Assembly: GCF_014648055.1 (NCBI RefSeq)
Contig: NZ_BMQJ01000024.1
Location: forward strand, 33,567 to 97,566
DNA: 64,000 nt
From: Streptosporangium pseudovulgare
GTDB taxonomy: Bacteria > Actinomycetota > Actinomycetes > Streptosporangiales > Streptosporangiaceae
Direction: 5' to 3'
How positions within the stretch are numbered: the first letter of the stretch is position 1; each line of letters starts with the position of its first letter. This document shows positions 32,529 to 41,671 of this stretch, piece after piece. Made by a program: the position numbers and the translations under genes. The notes under the pieces are model-generated. The model was not told the DNA's origin. It did not search any database and worked only from the letters and a program-made list of their open reading frames with translations.

Positions 32529-33830
32529 TTATCCGATCCTGCCGTCGACGAGGGCCTGCAGCTTGGTCATGCCCTCGTCGAAGCCGACCTTGCCGGTCCA
32601 GACCTTCATCAGCTCGTCGTTGATGTCCTTGGTCAGGCCGGGCACCGCGACCTCCTCGGGGTAGTTCGCGAAGCCGGTGTCCCGGACGTCGAGGAGGGTC
32701 TGGGCGTGCGCCGGGTAGCCACCCTCCAGCACGACCTGCTCGGCGCCCTTGATGGAGGGGACCGCGCCGCCGCTCTTGAGCCGCAGGAGCTGGCCTTCCT
32801 TGCTGACGAACTCGGTGAGGAAGGTGAACGCCTCGTCGGGGTTGCGGGAGTCCTTGTTCAGCGCGAGGTAGGAGGCCGCGACCGCGCCGGGCATCGGGGC
32901 GCCGGTCTCCGACGGGAACGGCACGATGTCGTAGTTCGCCTGGTCGCCGCCCTTCTTGATCACTTCGATCATCCACCGGCCGCCGGCGTAGAAGCCGGCC
33001 TTGCCGCGCAGGAACTGGGTGTTGGCTCCGTTGCTGGCGGGCAGCACGTCGGCCGACAGGAAGGTCTTGTCGGCGTATCCCTTGGCCAGGGCCGAAAGGG
33101 CCTCGCGGGACTTGGGGTCGGTGGTGGCGACGAACCTGCCGCCGTCCCAGACCTTGCCGCCGAAGCCGCCGATGACGCTGTAGGTGGAGCCGTACCAGTT
33201 CCAGAAGATCGAACCGGCCTTGCCCGCGGCCTTGAGCTTGGCGTTCATCTCCATGTACTTGGCCATGGTCCACTTGCCGGCGGCGTTCAGCTCGGCGGGG
33301 TCCTCGGTGATCCCGGCCTCCCGGAGCGCCTTCTTGCCGTACCAGAGCACCTCGGGGTTGGTGTCGTTCGGGACGCCGTAGATCTTGTCGTCCTTCTTGG
33401 CGCCACCGTAGACGCCCTCGAAGAAGTCCTCGGGCCTGCTCTTGCTGGCGGGGCCGGCGAGCCGTTCGTTGAGCGGGGCGAGCACCCCGGAGGCGACGAA
33501 CTTGCCGATGTTGTCGTCGCCGACGAAGAAGACGTCGGGCGCGGTCTTCGAGGTGAGCTGGGTCAGGAGCTTGGGGTGGTAGTCCTCGTACTTGGGGACC
33601 GTCTCCATCTTCAGCACGATGTTCGGGTGGCGCTTCATGAAGTCGTCGTTGAAGGCCTTGTACAACGCGACGTCCTCGGCCGACCCCCAGGTCGACCAGC
33701 GGATGGTGACCTTCCCGGCGGTGGCCGGGCCTCCGGCGCCGCTGCCGCTGCCGCTGCACGCGGTCGCGACGGCGGCGGTCAGGGCCAGTGCCGCCGCGGC
33801 GAGGGTCTTCTTGGACGGAGGGAAAGACAC
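32529..33830 (-). CDS. Sugar-binding lipoprotein of ABC transporter
   Basis: 433 residues from GTG 33830 with AGGAGG 6 bases upstream. Signal peptide with lipobox ending Thr-Ala-Cys25 (AAVATAC), so anchored on the outer face of the membrane. Family-1 extracellular solute-binding fold: TIRWSTWGSAEDVALYKAF near the start, KIYGVPNDTNPEVLWYGKKAL and FLRGKAGFYAGGRWMIEV in the hinge region. Binds an oligosaccharide or glycoside for the two permeases downstream; ligand unknown. A 42-bp gap to the SDR stop has no terminator, so it belongs to the long operon. Confidence 0.93.
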   Translation of the reverse strand: MSFPPSKKTLAAAALALTAAVATACSGSGSGAGGPATAGKVTIRWSTWGSAEDVALYKAFNDDFMKRHPNIVLKMETVPKYEDYHPKLLTQLTSKTAPDVFFVGDDNIGKFVASGVLAPLNERLAGPASKSRPEDFFEGVYGGAKKDDKIYGVPNDTNPEVLWYGKKALREAGITEDPAELNAAGKWTMAKYMEMNAKLKAAGKAGSIFWNWYGSTYSVIGGFGGKVWDGGRFVATTDPKSREALSALAKGYADKTFLSADVLPASNGANTQFLRGKAGFYAGGRWMIEVIKKGGDQANYDIVPFPSETGAPMPGAVAASYLALNKDSRNPDEAFTFLTEFVSKEGQLLRLKSGGAVPSIKGAEQVVLEGGYPAHAQTLLDVRDTGFANYPEEVAVPGLTKDINDELMKVWTGKVGFDEGMTKLQALVDGRIG

Positions 33831-33872
33831 GGGGTGCCTCCTGGGGGGGTTTCGCGGGGGGTGGGGGGTGGG

Positions 33873-34628
33873 TCAGGCGAGTCCGCCGCCGTCGACGACC
33901 AGGGCCGCGCCGGTGACGTAGCTGGCGGCGTCGCTCGCCAGGAAGAGGACGGCCTGGGCGATCTCGTCGGGGGATCCGGCGCGGCCCATCGGCCGGTCGG
34001 CGGCGTCGGCGGCGAAGGCCGCCCAGTCCTCCGAGAGCTGGCGGGCCTCGTCGCGGAGCATCGGGGTGTCGGTGTCGCCGGGGTTGACGGAGTTGACGCG
34101 GATTCCGGCTTTGGCATGGTCGATGGCCAGGGCCCGGGTCATGTTGACCACGGCGGCCTTGGAGGCGCAGTAGGAGATGGCGTTGCCGCCGCCCTTCAGG
34201 CCCCAGCCGGAGCCGGTGTTCACGATCGAGCCGCCGTCCTTCATGGCGGGGATCGCGTGCTTGCACATCAGGAAGACCGATCTGACGTTGACCGCCATGA
34301 CGCGGTCCCACTCGTCGGCCGACAGGTCCAGCGCGGTGGTGCGGCGGATGATCCCGGCGTTGTTGAACAGCACGTGCAGCCCGCCGAAGGTCTCCACCGC
34401 GGTCCGTACGGCCCGCGCGCAGTCGGCCTCGGCGGCCACGTCCGCCTCGACGGCCACGGCCCTGCCGCCCTCGTTCCCGATCTCCTCGGCGACCGCCACG
34501 GCGCCGGCGGCGTCGATGTCGGCGACCACCACGGCCGCGCCCTGGCGGGCGAAGAGCAGCGCGGTGGCCCGGCCGATGCCGGAGGCGCCGCCGGTGACGA
34601 TGGCGACCTTGTCAGTCAGGGCGGTCAT
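33873..34628 (-). CDS. Short-chain dehydrogenase/reductase
   Basis: 251 residues, AGGAG 8 bases before ATG. Classical SDR: TGGASGIG (12-19), NNAG (89-92), Ser140, Tyr153, Lys157 (YCASK) and the C-terminal VTGAALVVDGGG. An acidic residue in VVVADIDA after strand 2 (Asp37) suggests NAD rather than NADP. Its start overlaps the stop of the NAD-kinase-like gene by 4 bases, so it is cotranslated within the operon. It probably oxidises a hydroxyl of the sugar or hydroxy-acid released in the pathway. Confidence 0.93.
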   Translation of the reverse strand: MTALTDKVAIVTGGASGIGRATALLFARQGAAVVVADIDAAGAVAVAEEIGNEGGRAVAVEADVAAEADCARAVRTAVETFGGLHVLFNNAGIIRRTTALDLSADEWDRVMAVNVRSVFLMCKHAIPAMKDGGSIVNTGSGWGLKGGGNAISYCASKAAVVNMTRALAIDHAKAGIRVNSVNPGDTDTPMLRDEARQLSEDWAAFAADAADRPMGRAGSPDEIAQAVLFLASDAASYVTGAALVVDGGGLA

Positions 34629-35917
34629 GCTGTGAACTCCTCGGTAGCGGGTCGGATCCGGTACACCGCGCTCTCGCGGTGCCCGGTGATGACGGAGACG
34701 TGGCCCGCGACGAGGGCGTCCGCCTCCGGGTCTCCGGTGTCGGCCAGCAGCGGCCGGCCGCCGAGACCGGCGAGCTTCTGCTGGGTGGCCAGGACGAGCA
34801 GCCCCCCGGAAGCCATGATCTTTTTGAGTACGGCGGGGCCGATCTGCTGGTTGCCCCGGCCGAGCACGAAGCCCTGCCCGCCGATGACCGACAGGACCGC
34901 GCAGGTCTCGTGCCCCTCGACGAGGCCGAGCAGCCGCCGTTCGGTCACGTCCGCGGCGACCAGCTCGCCGTCCTGGACCACGTCCACGCCGAGCAGCGTG
35001 GTGTCCAGGCCGAGCAGCCGCCCCACGGCCATGGTGGTGGCGCCGGGGCCGAGGACGTAGCGGACGCCGGGCCGCATCCGGGCCGCGACCTCCCGGGCGA
35101 TCGCCTCGGCCGACCCGGGGGCGGCGGCGGAGGAGCCGACCTTGCGGCCAGACAGCCGCGCCCGTGCGGCGGGTACCCGCAGGGTGCCGTAGAGCAGGGG
35201 GCTGACCCGGCCGCTCCGGTAGGCGTCCTCGTCGAGATCCACCACCTCGGCGGCGAGGGTGCTCCCCGTGCCTCCCGTGCTCGTTGGGCTGCCCGTGCTT
35301 CCGGCCCGTCCGGCGTCCCGGCCGAACTCGGCGGCCGTGGTCCCCGCCGCGGCGGGGCTGACCGCGAAGCAGCCGGAGTAGACCTTGACGCCAGCCGGGA
35401 CGCCGAGCACCGGGCAGGACGGTGAGCCGTCGAGGACGTCCCTGGCGGTGCCGTCCCCTCCGGCGAACAGCAGCAGGTCGACGTCCCGCATCGCCTCGAC
35501 GGCCGCCGTCGTGTCCCGGGGCGAGGAGGGGTCGCCGGGGGCGAGCCGTAGGAGTTCGGGGACGCCTCCGGCGGCGCGCACGCTGTCCTCGCCCATCGGG
35601 CCCGCGACGGTGACGATCCTGGTGTCCGGGCGGCGGGCCAGCAGCGCCCGTACGGCCAGCGCGGCCCGCTCGCCCGCCCGGGGGGACGCGCCCCGGGCGA
35701 GGGCCTCCAGCTGCACGCCGGCGCCGTCGCTGCCCTTGAGCCCGGCCGGGCCGCCGATCCCCGCGACCGGGTTGACGATCAGCCCGACCGTGAAGGCCGC
35801 GCCGCCCGGGGGGCCGGGGCGGGCGGCCCGCCCCGGGTCCCCGGTTCCCCCCGCGGCGCGGGAGGAACCGGGGTGCCCGGCGGCGGTGCGGGAGGGATCC
35901 GGCCGGTCGGTGGTCAT
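34625..35917 (-). CDS. ATP-NAD kinase family protein (AcoX-like)
   Basis: 430 residues from ATG 35917, overlapping the gcvPB stop as ATGA. Core motif FAGGDGTARDVLD (GGDG at 153-156) is the nucleotide site of NAD kinase-like and diacylglycerol-kinase-like proteins, followed by PAGVKVYSGCFAVSP. N-terminal 40 residues are Pro/Gly/Ala-rich and divergent. This COG3199 branch is found next to sugar- or diol-oxidising dehydrogenases (for example acetoin genes), its substrate being uncertain. Here it sits between a glycine decarboxylase subunit and an SDR, both dependent on NAD or PLP chemistry; it may make NADP or phosphorylate another small molecule. Confidence 0.85.
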   Translation of the reverse strand: MTTDRPDPSRTAAGHPGSSRAAGGTGDPGRAARPGPPGGAAFTVGLIVNPVAGIGGPAGLKGSDGAGVQLEALARGASPRAGERAALAVRALLARRPDTRIVTVAGPMGEDSVRAAGGVPELLRLAPGDPSSPRDTTAAVEAMRDVDLLLFAGGDGTARDVLDGSPSCPVLGVPAGVKVYSGCFAVSPAAAGTTAAEFGRDAGRAGSTGSPTSTGGTGSTLAAEVVDLDEDAYRSGRVSPLLYGTLRVPAARARLSGRKVGSSAAAPGSAEAIAREVAARMRPGVRYVLGPGATTMAVGRLLGLDTTLLGVDVVQDGELVAADVTERRLLGLVEGHETCAVLSVIGGQGFVLGRGNQQIGPAVLKKIMASGGLLVLATQQKLAGLGGRPLLADTGDPEADALVAGHVSVITGHRESAVYRIRPATEEFTA

Positions 35918-37473
35918 GACAGGTGCTTGCGGGTGTAGGCGCGCCAGGTGGGCGACCACCGCTCGGGATCGTCCAGCGACGACGGGTCGATCCGGTGGAC
36001 CGTCTGGTTGTACGGGGCTCCCTTGACGAGCCCGGGGTCGCGGCGGGCCTCGTCGGCGACGTGCTCCAGGATCGCGGCGTACTCGTCGAGGTCCTCCTTG
36101 GAGTACGACTCCGTCGGCTCCAGGGTGAAGGGCTCGGGGACCACGTAGGGGTGGTGGCTGGTCCAGTAGTGCACGCCGAAGTCGGCGGCGCGCACGCCGA
36201 TCTCCTCCGAGTGGACGCCCGTCTCCTCCGACAGCTCCTGCCAGGAGTAGCGGACCTGCTCCAGGCGGTTCCGCCCCCAGGGCGCCGAGGCCCCCTTGAT
36301 CTGCAGGATCCTGTGCATCAGGTAGTTGTTGTTGAGCACCGCGGTCTCGGCGACCTCGCGCAGGCCCGCGGCGCCCAGCGCCATGATCCAGGCGTAGGCG
36401 CGGACCACGTTCGGGGTGACGCCGAGGAACGGGCGCATCTTGCCGACGGAGAGCGGGCGGTCGGCGTCGAGGTGATACCGCGATCCGTCGAACTCCACGG
36501 TCGGTCCCGGCAGGAACGGGGCGAGCGCCTCGGACACGCCGCTCGCGCCGGCCGCCGGTCCACCGCACGCGTGCGGGGTGGAGAAGGTCTTGTGCAGGTT
36601 GAAGTGGCACAGGTCGAACCCGGCGTCCGCGGCGCGGGTGACGCCGAGCAGGCCGTTGGCGTTGGCCTGGTCGTAGCAGGCCAGGCCGCCCGCCTCGTGC
36701 ACCAGCGCGACGAACTCGGCGATGCGCGGGTTGAAGATGCCGGTGTCCTCGGGGTTGGTGATCATCAGGGCCGCGGTGCGGGGCCCGACGGCGGCGCGCA
36801 GCGCCTCGATGTCGGGGCATCCGTTCTCGTCCGGCATCAGCGTGATGACCTCGTACCCGGCGGTCTTGGCGCAGGCGGCGTTGGACGGGTGCGAGAACAT
36901 CGTGGTGATGACCTGGTCGCGCCGCTCCCCCTCGCCGCGGGAGGCGTGGTAGGCGCGGATCATCGCGACGTTGGCGTAGATCGCCGCCGACCCGGAGGCG
37001 GGCTGGAGCGAGACCCGGTGCATGCCGGAGATCTCGGCGAGCATCCGCTCCAGCCGCCAGTAGATCTCCAGTACGCCCTGCACGGTGTCGTCGGGCTGGA
37101 GCGGGTGCAGCTCGGCCACCTTGGGGTCGGTGACGAAGCGGTCGTTGACCTTCGGGCTGTACTTCATCGTGCAGGTGCCCTGGCCGACCGCGATGGCCTG
37201 GTCAACGCCCAGGTTCTCCTGCGACAGCCGGACGTAGTGCCGCAGCACGTGCAGCTGCGACATCTCCGGCAGCCTGGGCGGCTCGGCCCGCCGTACCGTG
37301 TCGGGCAGTTCCACCGCGGGCACGCCCGGGGCCGGTACGGCGATGCCCCGCCGTCCGGGGCGTGACTGCTCGAAGATGATCGGCTCGTCCCAGCGGGCCT
37401 GGTGGAACCGGCGCAGCCGCGGCTTGGGTGCGACCGGCAGCTCGGCGAACGGCTCGCCCGCGTGCCCGCTCAC
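35914..37473 (-). CDS. gcvPB: Glycine dehydrogenase (decarboxylating) subunit 2
   Basis: 519 residues from GTG 37473, overlapping the gcvPA stop as GTGA. PLP-binding Lys295 in HFNLHKTFSTPHACGGP; the glycine-site motifs GTCTMKYSPK and HPLQPDDTVQG are conserved. This is the C-terminal half of the split P-protein, which decarboxylates glycine and passes the aminomethyl group to lipoyl-GcvH. It needs GcvPA (next gene) and normally GcvH, GcvT and Lpd, none of which is in the window. Most high-GC actinomycetes have a single-chain GcvP, so a split pair within a sugar operon is unusual. Confidence 0.95.
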   Translation of the reverse strand: MSGHAGEPFAELPVAPKPRLRRFHQARWDEPIIFEQSRPGRRGIAVPAPGVPAVELPDTVRRAEPPRLPEMSQLHVLRHYVRLSQENLGVDQAIAVGQGTCTMKYSPKVNDRFVTDPKVAELHPLQPDDTVQGVLEIYWRLERMLAEISGMHRVSLQPASGSAAIYANVAMIRAYHASRGEGERRDQVITTMFSHPSNAACAKTAGYEVITLMPDENGCPDIEALRAAVGPRTAALMITNPEDTGIFNPRIAEFVALVHEAGGLACYDQANANGLLGVTRAADAGFDLCHFNLHKTFSTPHACGGPAAGASGVSEALAPFLPGPTVEFDGSRYHLDADRPLSVGKMRPFLGVTPNVVRAYAWIMALGAAGLREVAETAVLNNNYLMHRILQIKGASAPWGRNRLEQVRYSWQELSEETGVHSEEIGVRAADFGVHYWTSHHPYVVPEPFTLEPTESYSKEDLDEYAAILEHVADEARRDPGLVKGAPYNQTVHRIDPSSLDDPERWSPTWRAYTRKHLS

Positions 37474-38852
37474 GCCGTCTCCCCCGCCGCCGGCGTACCG
37501 GCGCCCTCGATGGTTCCGCTCACGCCGATCCCCTCCCGCACGGCTGCCGCCAGCCGGTCGATGTCGTCCCTGGAGTGCCGCTCGGTCACGCAGACCAGCA
37601 GCGTGCGGTCGTCCAGCCGGACGCCGCCGAAGATGCCGTGCTCGCGCAGCGCGGCGAGGAGGCCGTCCGCGGAGGGCACCTCGATCGCGAACTCGCGGAA
37701 GTGCACCGCGTCGGGGTGCAGCACCCGGGCGCCGGCGGCGGCGAGCCGCTCCATCGCGTAGCGGGTGCGGGCCAGGATCGTCTCGCCGAGCTCGCGCATG
37801 CCCTCGGGGCCCATCAGCGCGAGGTAGACCCCGGCGGTGATGCCCCACAGGGCGGCCGCGGTGCCCACCCACTCCTTGCCCTCCTCGCGGTGGGCGAAGG
37901 AGGTCCGGTCGTAGAAGACGTCGCCGAAGCCGTACTCGCCGGGGACCTCGGTCGGCGCGAGGCCGAACAGCCGCGAGGGGAACTCCGCGACCAGGCGTTC
38001 CTCGTCGCGGGTGGCGATGTACCCGGCGTGGCCGCCGCCGTGGGCCTGGTGCATGCCGAGCGACTGGATGTCGCCGCAGGCGATGTCGGCGCCGTAGGCG
38101 GCGGGCGGGGCGAGCACGCCCAGCGAGATCGGGTCGGCGGAGACGACGAGCAGCGCGCCGGCGGCGTGCGCGAGCTCGGCGAGCTCGCGGCCCCGGGTCT
38201 CCACGACGCCGTAGACGTTCGGGGTCTCCAGGTAGATCGCGGCGAAGGTCTCGTCGATCCGCGCGTCGCCGATCTCGCCGCCCGGCCCGACCGGGGCGAC
38301 GACCAGCTCGACGTCGTGGTCGAGGAAGTCGCGCAGCTTGCTCATCTTGTCGGCGGCGACGGCCCCGCTGACCAGCACCTTCGACCGGCCGGTGTAGCGG
38401 ACGGCCATCCGGATCGCGGTTCCGGCCGCCTGGTAGCCGTCGTAGGTGGGGACGTTGACGACGTCCATCTCCAGCAGCTCGGCCATCATGCTGACGTACT
38501 CGAACAGGGCCTGGAACCGGCCGTGGTCCTCGTACGGCTCGCCCGCGTAGGCGGTGAGGAACTCGCCGCGCCCGTTGATCTCGTCGCAGACGGCCGGCAC
38601 GTGGTGCGGGTAGCAGCCGTGGCCGAGGAAGCTGAGCGCCTCGGTGGTGTCGGTGTTGCGGCCCAGCAGCCCGCGCATGTGCGCGACCAGCTCGTGCTCG
38701 GAGGCCAGCGGCTCGGGCAGGTCCAGCGGCCGGTCCAGGCGCAGGTCCGCCGGGATGGCGGCGTAGAGCTCCTCGACGCTCGCGGCGCCGATGGCCGCCA
38801 GCATCTCGGCCCGCACGCCCGGTTCGGCGTTCGGGATGTAGGGGTGTGTCAC
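37470..38852 (-). CDS. gcvPA: Glycine dehydrogenase (decarboxylating) subunit 1
   Basis: 460 residues from GTG 38852 with AAGGAG 4 bases upstream; it overlaps the GH42 stop as GTGA. Begins THPYIPNAEPGVRAEML, the usual start of GcvPA, then ASEHELVAHMRGLLGRN and the SFLGHGCYPHHVPAV block. The LSADPISLGVL-like segment SADPISLGVLAPPAAYGADI and HGGGHAGYIAT are those of the subunit. It lacks the PLP lysine, which is in GcvPB, and completes the heterotetrameric P-protein. Its position right behind the GH42 gene ties it to glycoside catabolism. Confidence 0.95.
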   Translation of the reverse strand: MTHPYIPNAEPGVRAEMLAAIGAASVEELYAAIPADLRLDRPLDLPEPLASEHELVAHMRGLLGRNTDTTEALSFLGHGCYPHHVPAVCDEINGRGEFLTAYAGEPYEDHGRFQALFEYVSMMAELLEMDVVNVPTYDGYQAAGTAIRMAVRYTGRSKVLVSGAVAADKMSKLRDFLDHDVELVVAPVGPGGEIGDARIDETFAAIYLETPNVYGVVETRGRELAELAHAAGALLVVSADPISLGVLAPPAAYGADIACGDIQSLGMHQAHGGGHAGYIATRDEERLVAEFPSRLFGLAPTEVPGEYGFGDVFYDRTSFAHREEGKEWVGTAAALWGITAGVYLALMGPEGMRELGETILARTRYAMERLAAAGARVLHPDAVHFREFAIEVPSADGLLAALREHGIFGGVRLDDRTLLVCVTERHSRDDIDRLAAAVREGIGVSGTIEGAGTPAAGETA

Positions 38853-40861
38853 CGTTCTCCTTCGGTCGGTCCGGCGCCGGTGCGGAGCACCACCGCGTCG
38901 CGGGCCGGGATCTCGATCCGGCCGCGCAGCTCACGGCCGGTCAGCAGGTCGGTCCCCGGCTCGGCGAGGTCCATCCGGGCGGGGGTCGTCGCGTGGTTGA
39001 GCAGGAAGAGGTAGGGGCCCCGGCGGGTGGCCTCCACGCCCTCGGGAACGTCGGCCACCGGCCGGACGCCCGCGGCGGCCAGGACCTCCGACAGCACCGG
39101 GGTGACGTCGTCGAGCAGGCAGCTCAGGTAGGTCGCCCGCCCGCGGCGGGTGATCGCCGGCTGCCCGTCGAGGTCGCCGCCCTCGTAGCGGGCGAGCACC
39201 TCGGCGTCCTCGACGCGCAGCCACTCGGCCCAGGTCCGCGCCGGTACGGCCGCCGCGTCGGCGCACGCCCCCGTGACCGTCCCGGTGACGGGCCGGACCC
39301 GCTGGACCTGTCCGTCGGGGAGCGGCCAGAACTCGTCGACCGTCAGGCCGAGCAGTTCGCGCAGCGGGCCGGGGGCGCCGCCGTCGTGCACCTGGTCGGC
39401 CGTGTCGACGACGCCGCTGAACGGTCCGACGACGAGGTGCCCGTCGAAGGCGGCCAGGTGCCGGGCCTGCTCCGGCGTGCACAGGTAGAGGTTGGGCGCG
39501 ATGGCCACCCGGTAGCCGGACAGGTCTCGGCCCGCGGGGACGAGGTCGACCGCGACGCCGCGGGCGTGCAGCGGCCGGTACCAGGACAGCAGGAGGTCCT
39601 TGAGCCTGAGCCGGTCGGACGGCATCGACTCGGGGGCCTCCAGGCCCCACCAGCTGTCCCAGTCGAGGAGGAGCGCCACGTCGGCGCGTGTCCCGGTTCC
39701 GGCGATTTCGGCGAGGCGCCGCAGGTCGGCGCCGAGCCGGAGGGTGTCCCGCCAGCCGCGGGCGGCGGTGCCGCCGTGCGGGAGCAGCGCGGAGTGGAAC
39801 TTCTCCGGGCCGTAGCGGGCCTGCCGCCACTGGAAGAACATCGCGCCGTCCGCGCCGTGGGCCAGGGCCTGCAGGCTGTGCAGGCGCATCATGCCCGGCG
39901 GCTTGGGCGCGTTGACCTCCCGCCAGCTCACCGCGCTCGCGGCCTGCTCCAGCAGGATCCACGGCCGCCGCTTCAGCGAGCGCATCAGGTCGTAGCTGAG
40001 CGCGACCGCCACGTGCGATTCGGGGTCGGCGGGGTCGGGGTAGGCGTCGTCGCTGACCACGTCCTCGGCGGCGGCCCACTTCCAGTAGTCCAGGCCGTGC
40101 AGGATGCTCATGAAGTTGGTGGTCACCGGCACGTCCGGGGTGACCTCGCGCAGTACGGCCCGCTCCAGCTCGAAGCACTCCAGCAGCGCGTCGGAGCAGA
40201 AGCGGCGCCAGTCGAGGACCTGGGTGGGGTTGACCGGCCCGGGGGCCTTGCGGGGCGGTTCGACCTGGTCGAACGCGGTGTAGTGCTGGCCCCAGCAGGA
40301 GGTGCCCCAGGCGGCGTTCAGCCCGTCGACCGTCCCGTAGCGGCTCTCCAGCCAGGTCCGGAAGTGCCGGGCCGACTCGGCGCAGAAGCATTCGAGGACG
40401 TGGTCGGCGTACTCGTTGCTGATATGCCACAGGGCCAGGGCGGGGTGCCGGCCGTACCGGGCGGCCATGGCGCGGACCAGGCGGACGGCGGCGTCGCGGA
40501 AGACCGGCGAGCTGGGGCAGTAGCTCTGCCGGGAGCCGAACTCCAGGCGCGTCCCGGCGGCGTCCACCGGCAGCACCTCGGGGTGGTCGCGGACCAGCCA
40601 GGGCGGCGGGGTCGCGGTGGCGGTGGCCAGGTCGGCGGCGACGCCGTGCTCGTGCAGCAGGTCGAGGACGCGGTCCAGCCAGCCGAAGTCGTACTCCCCG
40701 GGACGCGGTTCGAGCCGGGACCAGGAGAAGACGGCGACGGTCGCCATGTTGACGCCCGCCTCGGCCATCAGCCGGACGTCCTCCTCCCAGACGTGCTCCG
40801 GCCACTGCTCGGGGTTGTAGTCACCGCCGAACAGCAGACCGGAAACCCTGGTCAGCCCCAC
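38849..40861 (-). CDS. Glycoside hydrolase family 42 beta-galactosidase
   Basis: 670 residues from GTG 40861 with GGAG 7 bases upstream; an ATG at 40957 would add 32 residues with no family match. TIM barrel starting GGDYNPEQWPEHVW; acid/base Glu150 in HISNEY, nucleophile Glu305 in WILLEQAAS. Cys115, Cys158 and Cys160 lie where GH42 enzymes hold a structural zinc. No signal peptide: acts in the cytosol on beta-galactosides or beta-linked glycosides taken up by the ABC transporter. First gene of the nine-gene operon and divergent from a GntR regulator. Confidence 0.93.
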   Translation of the reverse strand: MGLTRVSGLLFGGDYNPEQWPEHVWEEDVRLMAEAGVNMATVAVFSWSRLEPRPGEYDFGWLDRVLDLLHEHGVAADLATATATPPPWLVRDHPEVLPVDAAGTRLEFGSRQSYCPSSPVFRDAAVRLVRAMAARYGRHPALALWHISNEYADHVLECFCAESARHFRTWLESRYGTVDGLNAAWGTSCWGQHYTAFDQVEPPRKAPGPVNPTQVLDWRRFCSDALLECFELERAVLREVTPDVPVTTNFMSILHGLDYWKWAAAEDVVSDDAYPDPADPESHVAVALSYDLMRSLKRRPWILLEQAASAVSWREVNAPKPPGMMRLHSLQALAHGADGAMFFQWRQARYGPEKFHSALLPHGGTAARGWRDTLRLGADLRRLAEIAGTGTRADVALLLDWDSWWGLEAPESMPSDRLRLKDLLLSWYRPLHARGVAVDLVPAGRDLSGYRVAIAPNLYLCTPEQARHLAAFDGHLVVGPFSGVVDTADQVHDGGAPGPLRELLGLTVDEFWPLPDGQVQRVRPVTGTVTGACADAAAVPARTWAEWLRVEDAEVLARYEGGDLDGQPAITRRGRATYLSCLLDDVTPVLSEVLAAAGVRPVADVPEGVEATRRGPYLFLLNHATTPARMDLAEPGTDLLTGRELRGRIEIPARDAVVLRTGAGPTEGER

Positions 40862-40970
40862 CCGAAACTCCAATCTGTGACATGTAATATTTTGTATGCA
40901 GAATTCATAGTGCAGTGTGCTGAATGCCGTCAAGCGGTAGGCTTCAGCCGAGATCAATCCAAGGAGTGCA
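40862..40970. promoter_or_regulatory. Divergent promoter/operator region, GH42 operon and GntR
   Basis: The most AT-rich stretch of the area (40870-40910). It holds an imperfect palindrome TATG...CATA (40895-40909, 5 of 7 pairs) and the 6-bp palindromes acatgt and gaattc, any of which could bind the FCD-type GntR. TAGGCT at 40938-40943 is a possible -10 for the regulator; AAGGAG precedes its ATG. Confidence 0.5.
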
Positions 40971-41609
40971 ATGGCGATCGAGCGGCGCCCCCTCCGCGAT
41001 CAGATCCGCGAGGAGCTGATGCTCCGGCTCGAACGGGGCGACTTCGCCGCGGGGACCGACATCAACGAGGCCGTCCTGGCCGGAGAGCTCGGCGTCAGCC
41101 GGACCCCGCTGCGCGAGGCCCTGATCACCCTCGCCGGCGAGGGCGTGCTGGAGAGCAACCAGGGCAGGGGATTCCGGTTCGCCCCGGTCAGCCGCAAGGA
41201 GTTCAGGGAGCTGTGCGCGATCGTGGCGGCCCTGGAGGCGCTGGCCCTGGAGAGCTCCGACCCGGCCCACCTGCGCGAGATCGCCCCGGAGCTGCTCCGG
41301 CTCGCCCGGGAGTTCTCCGTCGACGTCGCCGCGCGCCAGGAGATCGAACGCCACGACGACGAGTGGCACGACCTGCTACTGAGCGGCTGCGGCAACGAAC
41401 GGCTGCTCGATCTGATCACCAGCGTCAAGGCGGGCATGCGCCGCTACACCCATCTGATGTCCGGCGACGGCACCCCGACGGCGCGCGCCGCCGAGGAGCA
41501 CCGCCGGATCGCCGAACGGCTGCTCGAAGACGACCTTCAGGGCGCGGTGAGCGCCCTGCGGGACAACTGGGTCAACGGCATGGAGCGGATGATCCCCCGC
41601 ATCCCCTGA
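40971..41609 (+). CDS. GntR family regulator, FadR/FCD subfamily
   Basis: 212 residues, AAGGAG 4 bases before ATG. Winged helix at about 8-72 with DINEAVLAGELGVSRTPLREAL and the wing GRGFRFAPVS; FCD all-helical effector domain at about 80-205, whose metal or ligand His residues appear in DDEWHDLLLSGCGNERL and RAAEEHRRIAERLLEDD. It is divergent from the GH42 operon and likely represses it until a small acid or sugar acid binds; FCD proteins often sense carboxylic acids, a hint to the pathway intermediate. Confidence 0.93.
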   Translation: MAIERRPLRDQIREELMLRLERGDFAAGTDINEAVLAGELGVSRTPLREALITLAGEGVLESNQGRGFRFAPVSRKEFRELCAIVAALEALALESSDPAHLREIAPELLRLAREFSVDVAARQEIERHDDEWHDLLLSGCGNERLLDLITSVKAGMRRYTHLMSGDGTPTARAAEEHRRIAERLLEDDLQGAVSALRDNWVNGMERMIPRIP

Positions 41610-41671
41610 CCGCCGCCCGGCCCGGCCCGCCCGCCGGGGGGCGAGTGGCGGGAGCGATCCTCATCATCCGG

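Noticed and set aside
35914..38852. Single gcvP gene split by a sequencing error
   Set aside because: The GTGA overlap, separate starts and lengths (460 and 519 residues) fit the natural GcvPA/GcvPB form.
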